From positions 62,001-126,000 of the forward strand of contig JADFUC010002122.1 in NCBI GenBank assembly GCA_019722365.1: a DNA stretch of 64,000 nucleotides, written 5' to 3'. Positions 23,822 to 36,929 of this stretch are shown here, piece after piece; position 1 is the first letter of the stretch; every line of letters begins with the position of its first letter. The DNA comes from Lithospermum erythrorhizon (lineage: Eukaryota; Streptophyta; Magnoliopsida; Boraginales; Boraginaceae). The translations under genes were made by a program, and so were the position numbers. Below the pieces are notes generated by a model. The model saw only the letters and a program-made list of their open reading frames with translations, was not told the DNA's origin and ran no database searches.

Positions 23822-25809
23822 CTACATGACAATACAAGCATTTGGGTTTTCATCACTGAATAGCTGAGGTGCATGTACGTGCCCATATGGATATTGCACT
23901 TGATGAAATTGCTGAGGTTGAACCTGTTCCCCACTATAAAAGCCAGGGCCATTAGTATTGAAAGGAGGAGGAGGATAAGGGAACCCAAATGGTACTTGAA
24001 TTTGCATTTTGTTTCCTTCAATCCCACCTCCACCACCACCACTATTAGCTGCCCCCTTCTCGCCTTTATCGCCAACGTCTTTCTGGTCACTACCACCATC
24101 TTTCTTGTCGCCTTTATCTTTCTTCTCTTCATCCACCTTGGGTGGAACAATCTCAACATTTCTCTTCAAATGCTTCTTTAAATTCTCAGCCAATGACTTC
24201 ATTTCTATTGCTCCTGTGACCGTGACCAAATCCTTTTGCTTATCAACCTTCATTTCCTTATACCCTGTCACATAAATTATTGAAAAACAATGCTCTGTTA
24301 TAAATTTCTTGTCACAAATACAAAATTATCAGTTCTTGTCACCTTTAGTTTTGCTGACAATTTTGTGAATCTTCTGAATGCAACCCTCACAGTGCAAGTG
24401 CACCTTCAACACCGCCGTTGTCACCGGAAGCTGATTAAAAGAACAACCGAAAACACATTGGTAGTAATGCTAAAGATCGTCTAGTTTTAAATTTTGAGCA
24501 CAAATTTATTTGAATATTAACATGATAATGTTGTACACTTGTATGTACAATCAAAACAATATGATAATGGAATATATCAAAAATAGTATTCAACTTATTT
24601 TACTATTAACATGATATGCGTGTCACTTAAGATGATAAAATTGATTAATTTTAACTATTTAAAAACAAATAAACAAATTGGACCATATTTATTAAATCGA
24701 GGTAATATTAAAATCGACAAAATTAATAATGACTGGATTGACCTCAATTAACAACTAATTAAACCAAATAACACTCATATTAAAAATAAATTACTCCACA
24801 TATTAAATGAAATAGCACAATTATCATATTCGTTACATTTTACTATATTTCTTTGATTTATTCATCAAGTCATAGTAATAATAGAGTCAACCAATGGCCA
24901 ACTCCAAAATTTTAAGCAAAATAATAAAGTGATTTGAATGAAATGACTATTCAAAAACTTGCATGTAATGCGGACTACACAAAACCCAGTAACGTGCTCC
25001 ATGAATGCACATGGAATCACCGCATTATGCGGAAAATTCAAAAGAATGAAACGTAACATCACAAGAATATACCAAACTGGACAAATGAAACATGACATCA
25101 AATTGATAACATACATGAATATTCCACTTTACCTCTTTAGGTTTTTTCCACTCTTTTGATTTCTTGTTGCTAACTTCAGGCTCTTTAATATTTTCCTTCT
25201 CCTTGGTGTCTTTGTCTTTGGGTTTCTCTTTATTCTTGTCCTTTTTGGGCAATGGAGAAATCACTTCAACTTTCTTGTGTGTTCTTTGCTCTATTTTCTC
25301 CCTCAGCTTCAATGGGTCAACGTCACCTTCCACACTGATTTTGCTTGCAGTCCACTCACATTTCACTCCTTCCACTCCTACAATAATTCCATTATAAATA
25401 GTAAATTGTTGAATAATCTTTAATAACTACCTAGATAATTTCTTCCAATAATGTCAAAATCAACATAATTTTTCTTTTTACCTTCGGAAGAACGAATAAT
25501 TTTGACTACTTTATTTGCACAACCTTCACAATGCAAGTCGACCTTAAGGACAATAGTGTCGTTTTTGGTCTTAGAATCATGTGATTTATCGTCTTTGTTT
25601 TTCGTATTATTGCTGTCTTTGTTTTCTTCTTTTCCAGCATCCTTGTTCTTCTACAAAATCACATGCATTATAGTAAGTACATTAATCAAATTTAGAACAT
25701 TAAACAAACATACATGTATAACATATTTTACATATATAATTATATATAGTGTGTTTTTAGTTGATAATAGTGAAATGAAGGGTTATTTTGGAAGGCTTAC
25801 CTTGGCCAT
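23822..25809 (-). CDS. HIPP: Heavy metal-associated isoprenylated plant protein (two HMA domains, CaaX)
   Basis: Five exons on the minus strand: 25801-25809 (MAK), 25482-25650, 25133-25377, 24343-24430 and 23822-24264. All junctions are GT-AG and the phases agree (954 nt, 317 residues). HMA domain 1 has the metal-binding CEGC at residues 44-47 (VLKVDLHCEGC) and domain 2 has CEGC at 155-158 (VLKVHLHCEGC). Both are interrupted by an intron at the same place, just after the helix. A Lys/Glu/Asp-rich linker separates them. The C-terminal third has a Gly run and a Pro-rich PFGFPYPPPPF stretch, ending in CIVM (314-317), a CaaX prenylation box. HIPPs bind transition metals or act as prenylated scaffolds at membranes and plasmodesmata; the role here is inferred from the family. 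The gene looks intact. Confidence 0.94.
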
Positions 25810-25867
25810 GAGGTTTTTGGAGATTGGATATGAAGAGAAGATAGAAAATGGAGACAAAGAGTAGTGA

Positions 25868-25896
25868 GTTTATAGAAGAGGAAAAAGGATATATAG
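25868..25896 (-). promoter_or_regulatory. Candidate TATA boxes of the HIPP gene
   Basis: On the minus strand, 'tataaac' (25868-25874) and 'ctatatat' (25889-25896) lie 60-90 nt before the ATG at 25809, in a CT-rich leader typical of plant core promoters. Which one is used cannot be told. Confidence 0.5.
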
Positions 25897-26099
25897 TGAG
25901 AAGAGGAGGGTGAAATAAAAGGGCAGTTTATTGGAGGGGGGAAGTGGAATGTGGGAAGTGAGTGGAGTGAATTTGTGGAGCCCGTGAAGTAATGGTGGCT
26001 CACTGACTTTTCGCTTTCTTTTATTTTCTCATTTTTTGGAAGTAAAAAGGCATTAAAAGTTGAGCTGTCTAATGGAAAATGCAAGTTATTGGACCATGT

Positions 26100-27155
26100 T
26101 GGTACTAGTACTATTTTTCAGATCCAATAAGCTATAATTTCACTCATTAAGATTCTCTTTCAAGGATTCGATGGATTTCGTTTTAATGTTTTTCGGATAT
26201 AAAAATCGATCAGATCGAATCAGGTCCTAAAAATCTAAGAGGAAATGAAATACTTTCAGGACATAGTTTTTGACTCGAAAAGAGCGGGATAAAAATCGGT
26301 CAGGACCCGGTATCTATATAATATACTAAATTGATACAACTAAACTATTTTTCTGGCTATTCTCTTGACCTTTGATTTGCATCCCCCCTATCGCTCGGCT
26401 CAACCCGGGATCCGGGCTCGAGGCCGCCGTTCCTCCCCTCACTGCCGATTCGCCAGGCGTACCATTGACTCTTACCACTCTGACGAGGTTGGTATATTAC
26501 TATATTTTATATTTTCTTTTCGAATTTTAATTAACAAAGTTTATAGTATTGATTAAGTTTAAATTATCATATTCATATTTCATAGTAAAATAGGTTGAAA
26601 ATATAATATTTTAATAGACTTTCTCCACAAAGTATTATGTTGAAGCCATTTTTCCATTTCATCATTTTTTTTAGATATTAGGATTTATTTTTATATGATG
26701 TAAATTGAACGATAAAAAGAATAAAAATCGGCCCAATAGCAAGGCCCAAACCGATCGAGCCAGGAAAGCCGGTCGAGCCAGTTCGGTTAGGTTGGTTTTT
26801 ACATATTTCCCCAAAAAACCGAAAACCGGTCACGGTTTTTTTTAGCGAAAAAACACAACCGAAAAGCTAGTCCGTCGCATCTCTCCTTTTCAACTACTCA
26901 TTTCTAGGATTCTCTCATTTTAATTTTTTTTAAAAAATTTAAGATAATTTTTTTTATAGTAATTGAAATCGGTCTATTTCTTAAAATGTATGTAAAATTC
27001 GGACAAATAATACAAATAGATAATATTTATAGGATTAAGCAAGAAAGTATATTAGTCTTCTGATTCTAAAGAAAATTGGAACATTAAAAAATTACAGTCT
27101 TTCAAGTCAATCATGAGGTTTGAATGGTTAAGATCTTGAGAGAATTTAAAATATT
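26100..27155. other. Intergenic with two GC-rich patches, no gene
   Basis: 26385-26480 is GC-rich (cccgggatccgggctcgag) inside AT-rich DNA. 26735-26880 repeats 'ccggtcgagcca', 'aaaccgaaaaccggt' themes and resembles 53390-53430. These look like short dispersed repeats. The 63-residue frame at 26365-26556 has no family signal. Confidence 0.4.
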
Positions 27156-27367
27156 ATTCCCTCCGTTTCAAAATATATAACCATTTAGAAAAATTTTACT
27201 TTTTCATAATAGTTGATTGTTCTGAGTTTAATATCACCTTTTAATTTTAATATAATTTTTTTATATTTTAAAGTAGCTTTTTGCAATTTGATATAGTTTT
27301 ACTTGTCAAGCCAATAAAGTAATTTTTATACAAATAATTATCTATTTTTGAAAGAAAGGGAGAGGTA
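27156..27367. mobile_element. Stowaway-type MITE (degenerate)
   Basis: Begins 'ta-ttccctccgtttcaaa' and ends 'gaaagaaagggagag-gta', giving imperfect inverted ends with the Stowaway CTCCCTCCGT signature and TA at the borders. About 210 bp, AT-rich and non-coding, as expected for a Tc1/mariner-derived MITE. Confidence 0.6.
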
Positions 27368-29837
27368 ATAAACTTGAGGTAGAAAGGATCGCACGAAACT
27401 CGAACATAAAATAAGAGTTTGGACCAATTTGCTAATAAATGGGCTTGATAACAAGACTCAGAGCCCGGTACGTTCCTTTTGATTGATCCAAAAGTCTTTT
27501 GCAAGGGCCCGATATTACATCGAAGGCTCACTTCATAGACGGATAAAAATTAAAATACACATAAGGAACGCCCATAGCTGCAACACTTTTGGGTAGTGGT
27601 GTCTATCGAACCGGGTCGGCCCGTGTCACATCTTCGAGGTCGAGATCCTTTACTTAGTGCTTTGAACCCAGCCCGTTAAGAATTACTTAGATTATTGTTG
27701 TTTTGAGGGCGCTTTGAGAGGAGGAGAAAAGATGATTATTGTTGTTTTTCATCTTTTTCTCTTCCTTATATAACCCTTCTATTCGCTTAGAATAGGCTGG
27801 GCTAAGTTAACTAATGCATTCGTTAAACCGTTAACCCAGCTGAATATCAGCGAGTGAAGTAACTAACGAAGTTACTAATGAAGCTTACTAGCTTGATAAA
27901 CCGTCAATTGAAATAGCAAATTTAATTGATTCGGTTTTAATCAGTTGTATTTTACATTATTAATGTAAAACTCGATTAAGGTATCTCGTTGATTTCAATC
28001 AACTCCAATTTAACAATCTCGATTTAATTCCATACATGAAACATAACTTCAGCGCCATTGTATGTGTGTGGCCAAGGCTGCCGAGATAATATTAGTCGTA
28101 TAATAATATAATTGACCATTATGATGATTATATATCGGTTATGCGTAATGATCTATGATATGGCATAACCATGATATTATCGTGAGTTTCGTTTAGTAAT
28201 TTACAATTACTATTATTGAGCAGCTTAGTTTGAATAATCTCATTTAACTAAAACTAGTAAATGAATTATTCTGGCTTGATGTCCTTGACTTATCACATGG
28301 TCTTCCACGCTTGCCCGCCAGGCGATTACTTTACAAATCCGCTTTACCCGCGATCTACGAGTCGCTGGTAACCATAAGAAGTGTGTCATGAAGCTTGCGA
28401 CTTTCTTTGAGTAAAGTGACGGCTCGAATCTTATGGCGTCAGCCAAACCAATCGATCCCCGAGCTTCGTTGAGAGGCACGAGATCTACTTGTATATCGAG
28501 ATGGATAAATCCCTTATAAAATACTCAGCGCCCCTCTTTGCTATACTAACGTGTCTTGTATGCGTTATAATCGGCAGGCGGGCGTTTGGCATAGTCAAAA
28601 GCATGGCTCATATAGCAACATAAGTAGTTATATCACAGCGTGTCTAAATTGTTAAATTTAATAGTTACAAACATCGCCAGGACAGATATACATATTTCTA
28701 TGATTTTGCGGTCAAATCGACTCTCGGTTATGCAAACTAATAGCCCATAAGATTAATTCGAGACTTAAAGCTCACCAAAGCGTCCAATAAAATTGATCAT
28801 AAATCAAATCCTTATCTTTGAGTAAATCAAATGCTGAAAGTTACTTTTGAAAGCCATCGACGCATCTAATAACTAGGAAATGGGTACATACCGTGTTTAC
28901 GAAACTTTGAAGAGGATTCTTTAACGCTTATAGGTGCCTCTGCATAGACTTTGCCTTGGGGATTTTATTATTTAGGCAGTGTGAAGTAATAAATGACTAT
29001 ATGAATGAGTACGCATTCATATAATGTGATTCAAACAAATTAGATTGTAAACAAAATTGCTTTGTTCGATCAATTTGCTCAACTTATTCTAGAAAGTAAG
29101 TAGACTTCACTCCCGAACACTTGCGTCGTTCGGGTTTCTTCTTCAATCTCATTGAAATCAAACCTTGATTTAATCACAAAGAATATATCAACTCCGAGAT
29201 GGTTGCTTTCCCGAGTCCACCGTAGGTCTTAAGATTGCGTTAAACTCTTAGATGCTTTTAAGACATGTAAAGTTGGAAGGTAATGAAATCCGCAATCATA
29301 TCACTTAACCCGAGAATACTACTTGCGTAGAACTTTACATCCGTCCCATTAGGTCTTTCAACCATGGAATCGATGATGGCTAAAGCGTCACAGTATAGTC
29401 ACGTATAGTTATGTGCAAATGGGTTTAAGCCTTTTGCCCTGAGAGAAACTTTGCTCTGACAATTTGGATCCCGATTTCCTCTCGAGAATACCCACTAGTT
29501 AAGTGTAACAAGGACAAAATCTCATTTTGGTATTTCTAGTGACTATCTCAGATTTTGTGGTAGTTAGCCACTTCTCGGAGTCCTTGCTCCGGGCAGGTTT
29601 TACGGCACAACTAAAGGTGTGTTAAATACAACTATCCCAGTAAATGCATATTCTTTAATAACATTATCAACAATACAAGTTATTTGGTAATGTTATATCG
29701 AGGAGATCCAAACTACCTTAGTTTACTCTCCGAGTATACTAGACTCGGCCCATTAATGAATTACTTGGCTAATAGTGTTCCCACAACTGTCCGGCGACCT
29801 TATTCTCGCGTTAAGTTATAGGTGAAATCAATGAGTC
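27368..29837. other. Intergenic, unidentified repeat-like sequence
   Basis: No coding domain was recognised on either strand. 28240-28640 and 29040-29600 have the GC-speckled, indel-rich look of old LTR sequence, but no terminal repeats were found. It forms the left flank of the SIRE-like insertion and ends with the target copy ATCCA at 29838-29842. Confidence 0.35.
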
Positions 29838-29842
29838 ATCCA

Positions 29843-31194
29843 TGTTGAATAATGGTATTAAATTGAAACACATTTTTAGAAGATAAACGAGATTGTTTTA
29901 AGCGAACTAATCCCACGTTTTTTTCAAAGTGGAGCGTGTATTGAGTTTTATTCTTTAATAAAGTTCAAAAGCGCTTAAAATGTTGATCGGGTGTTCGGAG
30001 GCTCATATGGATGGAGTCCACAACAAACGCCAACCTTTCCAAAGGAGCTCGTGTTAACTGTTGTTTATAGGCTTTTGTAAGGAAACTCTACGCTCTAGTA
30101 TATTGTCGTTTTAAATAATAATGAGTAATGACTTTTGCGATTTGTCTTGTGTGTTTTAAAATCGATAGTCGTAGTTTCTAAAATTCTAAAGTATAGATTG
30201 ATTAAGTAGTTAAAGTCTCGTCTGTGAATATTTGTGTGTCATTTCGTTTGAGATGAAGCTTGATCTTTATTTTGGAAGAGAAGAGTGAACCATCGAGATC
30301 CCGTCGAGAAGGTTCACAGTCCCGATGATGAGACCTTGACCTCTCGATAGGGTCTATCTGAGGCGGGCTTATGACCGTTGCGCCAACCCATCGAGGGGCT
30401 CGCGAGACCCGTGAGATGCCGATGGGGTCCCGCAGATGCGAGCTGACTTACCGACTTTCCAAATTTTGTGCACTATATAAAACCTCTTTCTTTTAAAACA
30501 AAACAACTTTTTTGCTAATTCTTTTTGACCTAATTTACGAGCAATTGAGAATTCCTTGAATTCAAAAGGCAAAAGTCAACTCTTACATTTAAATCTTCAT
30601 TATCTTTTGTAGAGAGTTTCCTAGTTGTGCGAAAATTGTATTTCTCAATCCCTATATTGTGTTTGAGTGAAATCCTTGTGTGGTGGAGCATAGGGTTTGC
30701 TATTCCAAGTTTGAGTAGTAAAGTGAAATCCTAAGAGGATGTTCTTGGGTTCCTAATCTAGGTTGATTAGGGGTGAAATCCTTAAGCGAGGTAACGAAGA
30801 TTACGGCTTAGTTGGAGGTTAGGTGTTTGATAATAGTCTTGAGAGAGTTGCTTGTGTGTATTCGAACATTTCTTCATGGCTAGTTATCTTTGCCAAAATC
30901 CAGGTGTTGGAAAGCCGGCCCGGTCGGCGGGGAGGAACGGCTTCGTTAAAATGCGTGTGTATTGTCTTTCTACTGCTTTACTCTTTCACTTTAAAGTATT
31001 CTTATTATTATTATTAATCATTTGATAGTTAAATTGTTGACTAATCATTCTCGAGCTTGGGTAGTCGGTCCTGTCGAATTAATTTATATACCTATGGTTT
31101 TGTTAATTCCGCATTATTAAATTACAAAACTCGAAAAAGAAAATAATTTTAATTCAAAACCTTATTCACCCCCTAAGGTTATATACAGGCTAAC
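29843..31194 (+). repeat. 5' LTR of the SIRE-like element
   Basis: About 1352 bp, paired with 38835-40177. A TATA-like 'cactatataaaacc' at 30471-30484 is matched by 'cactataaagcc' in the 3' LTR, consistent with the LTR promoter. The two LTRs differ by very frequent small indels. Confidence 0.92.
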
Positions 31195-31196
31195 GG

Positions 31197-31209
31197 TGAG
31201 TATCGAGCC
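31197..31209 (+). promoter_or_regulatory. Primer-binding site (degenerate)
   Basis: 'tgagtatcgagcc' directly after the 5' LTR resembles TGGTATCAGAGCC, complementary to the initiator tRNA-Met 3' end used by plant copia elements, with two differences. Confidence 0.6.
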
Positions 31210-31348
31210 CGTGTTACTGCGTCTTAAGCTTAAAATCTTGGCAAGAAAAAAGATCATGGGTAGTAACGGAATATAAGACTCGGGAACTTTTGAGTTGAAG
31301 GTAGGTCGAGTGCAAGGCCTGATTGCTTGATGGATCAAATTATGACTA

Positions 31349-32960
31349 TTGGTGCGGCGCGTTTCAAATTATCACGTGCAAAGCATCGACTACAAATTAT
31401 GGAGAGTGATCATCAAGGGACCACTCATTCCCATGAAGTATCAAATTCTTCAAGCCGGAGCTCATAGGAACTTGACCAAAGTGGAGGAGGCAAATATAAG
31501 AGAATTAGGTGCCGCCTTGGTGGAGGTTCCGATTGAGGATGTGGATAAAGAGGATGATGGAGTGCTAAGGGATGAGGAACTCAAGAAAGTGGAGTTGAAT
31601 TCCAAAGCCATTCATGTTCTTCACAATGCCATGTGCATGGAGGAGGTATGCCAGTCAAAGGGATGCAAATTCGGCCCGAGGAGATATGGGACTTGCTAGA
31701 AACCGCTCGTGTTGGTTCTGAGTCAGTGAGACTCTGAAGGGGCTCTCGACTTTTTGACTAGAGAATGTCTCAGAGCCTTTGAAATGTATCATGGAGAGTC
31801 CATCAAAGACATGCATCAAAGGTTCAATACCATCATCAACAACTTGGACTCTCACAGGAAGACATTCTCATAGAAGAATTAAATGGGAGGAATAAATGAA
31901 GCCGTCGATCGGTTGGCCAAAGGTGTGTGCTATAAGTAAACCAAGACACTTGCTCAGACTGCTTTCCCTTTGAAGAGCTCATTGGATCTTTGAAAGCCGA
32001 AGAGGAAGTAATTGCTAGTGCAAGGCTGAGAATTGAGGACAAAAATAGCTCTTGTGGCCAAAGCACAAAAAGTTCTTAGAAAAGTGAGGCGTGAGGATGA
32101 TGAAGATATGGCCATGTTTGCTACTGCCAAAGACTTCAAAAAGTTTCTAAGATTGAAAAAGAGTAATAATAATGATCATGGACATAAAAGCTTTAAAATA
32201 TGACAACTGAAAGGAAATGCGAAGAGCAAGACAAGAGGCGAAATCAAAGAGATAAAATGCTTTGAGTGCAACAGCCGGACATCTCAAGAGATCAGTTGTC
32301 ACAAATACAGGCAAAGAGGTCTCGATCAAGAGAAAGTAGCGCGACAAGGTAAAGCTGGGAGGATGATTCGAGCGAGAATCCGACTCAGAGGTTGAGAGAC
32401 TTACAGCGTGGTGTGTCGTGGCGCGAGACTCTATGGAGGAGTACCTCTTAACTATTTCCTTATGGATGATGAGCTCATTAGTGATGATGAGCACTCGAGT
32501 AGTAATTTTGACAAGCTAAGCAATAACTATAATGAGTTGTTAGAAAGTTTTGAAAAATTGCTTAAAAGAAACAAAGAACTTTCGAAAATAAATAAAAGCT
32601 TGCTTGCTAAAACTACCTCTCTCGAAAATGAAGTTACTTTGTTAAAGCTTGACTCCAATCTAAAAATAATTGAATTCTTGAGAAAGAAATTGGGCTTAAA
32701 CAAAATCTTAATAAGGTTGAGTTGGAAAATGTAGAACTCAGAAATCACTCCAACTTATATTCGCATGAGAACAAAACAAGTTGAATGAAATTCTTGATGC
32801 TCAACGTTATCCTACCAACAAAAGGGGTAAGAGCTATTCAAGAAGTGATAACTCTTGTGCTTGTTTCTGGCTTCGTAATCCGATTACATCAAATTTGTTA
32901 GACAGCATTCACTTGCACTTATTGTGAAAAGGGAAATCACGAGTCTTCTAGATGCCCGTT
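31349..32960 (+). pseudogene. gag of the SIRE-like element (broken)
   Basis: The first block (31349-31699) has a copia gag signature: SIDYKLWRVI, LNSKAIHVLHNAM, and shortly after (31790-31860, another frame) ESIKDMHQRFNTIINNL. A first zinc knuckle near 32260-32300 is shifted (CFEC then a break). 32408-32734 encodes a Leu/Lys/Glu coiled coil (SFEKLLKRNKEL, SLENEVTLLKL). A second CCHC knuckle is intact at 32914-32955: C-x2-C-x4-H-x4-C in CTYCEKGNHESSRC. Gag would form the cytoplasmic particle and bind RNA. At least four frame changes and several stops abolish it. Confidence 0.85.
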
Positions 32961-33059
32961 CAAAGGTTGGAATGGGTACCACCCATATTCTGAAGTCTCT
33001 GGTAGAAATGGATTGCTGAAATCCATCTTACTTCACTTGCCCCAGGGACCCCGAATCGC

Positions 33060-36000
33060 GTTGGGTACCTCGGATGAACTTGATTTGTGTGTTGTGTGGG
33101 GCATAAATGAAGAAATATTTGGATGGATGGCTGGGATTCTCGAGGCATATGATGGGAATGCCTCGCTTTTTCTTAAAAGCTTAGTAACAAGGCGGAGTTT
33201 GAGAATGTAAAGTTCGCTAACAACGAAACCGCTAAAATCCCCAGGTAAGGGATCCATTGGTAAGAAAGTTTGTTTTGGAAATTAAAAAATGCCTTGTTGG
33301 AGTAAATAAGTTTAATTTGCTAGGGTGGGTCATTAATATATGAAAATGATTATGAGGTCAAATTTTCTAAACATAAATGTGTCATTTCAAATGCTTCATC
33401 TTCATTTGTTGTGCGTGGCTATCGATTGAATAATGTGTATTATGTTAGCTTTGATTAGGTTAGGCTAATGACATATTTGCATGAATGTGGTTCATGATGA
33501 TGTGAGCTTATGGCATCGGCAGTTTGGTCATTACAAGTATTGAAATGTTATCTAAATTGCAAGCATACAGTATAAAAGGTCTACCGAATCTCACGTCTGA
33601 AAGATCAGACTTTTTAAATGACTCATAAAATCTTCTTGCCAAACCTATTAATCTTGTTTAGATCGAATAACTTTCGATTTACATAAGTTTGTTGAAGTTG
33701 AAATGGATGTTGAAGTTTAGGTGGATCGAAGTATGTATTAGATTATTGTGAATGATTACTCGAGGTTTCTTAGGTAATTGGGCTGCTAATAAAGTGATGC
33801 TTTTTAAATAGTTTGCTAAGTTGTGTAGAAAGCACAAAGCAGATAGAAAGGGCTTCAAAATCAAAGCCATAAGGCGTCATGGAGGTGAGTTAAGAAGTGA
33901 GGGATTCGAGGAGTTTTGTGGGGAGTATGGGATCAGCCGCAGCTTTTCGGCAAGGAACACCTCAACAAAATGGAGTTGTGGAGCGAAGAATAGGACCATT
34001 CAAGAAATGGGCCGGACCATGTTGAATGAGCACAACTTGCCAAAATACTTTTGGGGACATGCCGTGGACACTGCATTACCTATCATTTCCTTAGACTCTT
34101 GCTTGGCTCACTTACAGAACTTTGTTATGGTAAAATCCCTAAATATTGATTATTTTAAAGTTTTGGATGTAGTGCTATAATGCTTAGCACCAGATATAGA
34201 TTGGGAGAAAATTTGATGCACTAAATACAATGAGGCAATATTTCTTGGTTATAAAACTAGTAAAGCATACATAAATTATAATAAGGAAGGATTGATGTGT
34301 GCAAGAATCTATTCATGTTAACTTTGATGAATCTAATCGTTCGGTGAGAAAGTTGCCAGTAGATGGGGATGAGTTAGATTAAGGTGTCAAGCGGGAGTGT
34401 AGAATTCCTCAAGGCCGTGAAGTGAGCCTCAAAACCAAAGTATCAAATGAGGAAGCATCAATTATGGGGGAGAAAACAAATCATCGTGGGGGCCCCAGAG
34501 GCTGTGGATGGTTCATCTGCATGAACACATGAAGATTTACCTAGGGAGGCGAGAATGGGTTAAGAATCTCATCCCCGGGACCTCATTCTAGGTGATCTCA
34601 AAGGGGTAACTACTCGATCCTCGTTAAATAATGTTTGCCTTCATAGTGCTTATGTGTCAGTAGTACCTCTACCGATATTAAACAAGCTCTAAAGGATCCA
34701 GTTAGTTTTATCTATGCAAAAGAACTTGAACAATTGAGATAAAATGGGTTTTCAGAAATAAAACTTAGGTGAGAGCCGGTGTCGTTTTAGTAAATAAAAG
34801 TGGAAATGCTTGTTGTTCAAGGTTATAATCGGTCGAGTAGACTTTGATGAGGGAATTTTGCTCCGGTGGCTAGGTTGGAATCCATTCGTATTATTCTTCT
34901 CTAGTCGTATAGTTTCAATATTTACAAATGGATGTCAACTTTTCTAAATGGTTTTGGATAGGATTTTTGTAAAACAACCACCGGGCTTTGAAGATCCAAA
35001 TTATCCTAAATCACCTTTTTTAAAGTAAGGGCCAAAGCGCTACGGTTTTAAAACAAGCGCCTAAGAGGCTTTGGTATGAGAGGTTAAACATCCCAGTTGC
35101 GAATGGTTTTGAGGAAAGCAGATTCCAAGCTTTTGCTTAAAACCAGGGCAAACATCTTATTGTTATTCAAATTTATGTTGATGATATTATTTTCGGTTCT
35201 ACTAATTGATTTGTTGTGTGAGAATTTTGAAAATGATGACAAAGCGAGTTCGAGATGGCGTGATGGGCGAATTGAACTTTCGGACTCAGTAGAAGCAAAA
35301 TGGATGGCCAGGATTTTCATTAGTCAAAGCAAATTCTCGAAAGAGCTCCCATAAAAGAAATTCGGGATGGAAGATACCAAGGTGATCGAAACTCCCTATG
35401 TACACATCAACTAAGCTTGACAAAGATGAGCAAAGATACGAATGTCCAATGAGACAAAATATCGAGGCATGATTGGTAGTCTTCTTTTTATCTGCACTTC
35501 CAATGATATTATGATTTGCGGAGTATTGTTTTGTGTGCTCGTTTCCAAGCGTGTCCCAAAGAGTCTCATCTTAAAGCGGTTAAAAGGATCCTTCGGTACG
35601 TGAAAGGAACAATTGATTATGGGCTTTGGTATCCGATGAGCAAGAATTTTGAACTTGTGGGATACTCGGATGCGGATTTTGCGGGTTGCACACTTGATAG
35701 AAAGAGCACTAGTGGGACTTGTCACTTCATAGGACGCCAGCCTCACCTCATGGTCAAGCAAGAAACAAAATAGTGTGGCATTGTCACTTGGCGGAGGCCG
35801 AATATGTGGCGGTTGGAAATTGTGTTGCTCGAAGTGCTTTGGATGAAACAAACATTGGAGACTTGGGATCGAGAATGCGATCAATGCCGGTGTTATGTGA
35901 CAACACAGCGCCATCAACATTGCCAAAATCGATTGCAACATTCAGGACAAGCACATTGAAATCCGTCATGCTTCATCCGGGATCGCTGTGCAAAGGGAAC

Positions 36001-36070
36001 ATTGATCTCGAGTTAGGTAGGGACAAATGATCAACTTGCGGATAATATTTCCACTGACCATTTACCGATG
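33060..36070 (+). pseudogene. pol of the SIRE-like element: protease, integrase, RT, RNase H (broken)
   Basis: Protease region about 33110-33300 (FENVKFANNETAKI after a damaged active site). GAG-pre-integrase about 33505-33560 (LWHRQFGHYKY). Integrase about 33690-34130 (GFEEFCGEYGISRSFSA, then NRTIQEMGRTMLNEHNLP, then KYFWGHA). RT from about 34740 (KWVFRNK-like, FAPVARLESIRII, QPPGFEDP), with catalytic YVDD intact at 35174-35185 followed by IIFGST. RNase H about 35530-36060 (HLKAVKRILRYVKGTIDYGLWY, then DADFAG, then AEAEYVA, then KGNIDLE and a shifted DQLAD). Frameshifts separate nearly every block, so no functional polyprotein remains. Confidence 0.93.
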
Positions 36071-36394
36071 ATCTTTCTAGTAAGTGATTTTATCTCCTCG
36101 TATCTTTATGCCGCTGAATTGTATGCATGCTATGTGTTTTAAATTGTGTCAATTTTTTTTGGGATGATAAGCCCAAGTGATAAAATTGTCCGATTGTGAG
36201 GTGGGATTGATTTGTTGAGGATGTTGTTGAAGTGTGAGTCTGATTTGTGTATCGAGGTAGGAGATGTTGGTTTTGTTGGGTTTTTGAGTGAAATTGTGGA
36301 TGTTTGCTTTGATTGGATGCGTGTCGGGTTGGTTCGTCGGTTGAATGTGGATGATTGGGGATTGTGTGTGAAATTGTGGGCTCCGGTCGCCGAG

Positions 36395-36720
36395 GCCCGT
36401 GAGAGACCCCCTGCCGAATGGGTCTCGATGGTGGCATAACCACAAACAAATTGCCGCGTCGAGACCCCGTCGAGACCCCCACTGCTCTGATGAGGTCTCG
36501 ATAAAAAATAACTTGATGCAATTTCAGAGCCAGCCCGAGACCCCCCTCTCGAATGGGTCTCGATGAGCCAGCCAACCACCCGATACATTTTGCCCGCCGA
36601 GACGGCCGAGACCCCCCCCCCGCTTCTCGAATGGGTCTCGATGGCGGAAAAATAACCACCGGCTGCTTGTCGAGACCCCGGCCAGGACCCCCCACCTCTA
36701 GAATGGAATACCGATGAAAT
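36395..36720. repeat. Array of palindromic GAGACC...GGTCTC subrepeats
   Basis: Five units near 36401, 36459, 36536, 36607 and 36670. Each pairs 'cgagacccc' with a nearby 'gggtctcga' (for example 'cccctctcgaatgggtctcg'), so each can form a short hairpin. Spacing is about 60-80 bp. Related motifs occur inside both LTRs (30293-30440 and 39276-39425). The long minus-strand frame over 36090-36776 is a by-product of this array. Confidence 0.8.
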
Positions 36721-36929
36721 ATATACCTCCTCGACCCGATTCTTCCCATTTGAACCAAATTTCCCAGTTCTTTCAACCCTAATTCTGCTTAACCACCCCT
36801 TTCAACCTTTCTCTTAAACAGTTCATAAAAAATTCACCTTTTTTATATCCAAATACTAAATACCTCTTTTCAAACCCAAACATACTCTCCTTCTTTTTCT
36901 GAAATCTCTCCATTAAAATGACCTCAATC

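Noticed and set aside
23873..24275. Plus-strand frames of 88-102 residues rich in Pro and Ser
   Set aside because: Exact antisense of the last HIPP exon; the CaaX-ending minus-strand frame with matching splice sites is the real gene.
35411..35941. 176-residue minus-strand open frame
   Set aside because: Antisense shadow of the SIRE-like RNase H domain, which is clearly coded on the plus strand.
36090..36776. 228-residue minus-strand open frame (longest in the window)
   Set aside because: It lies across the GC-rich palindromic subrepeats and non-coding 3' region of the plus-strand SIRE-like element. Its repeated SRPIREGG-type strings are the reverse reading of those subrepeats.
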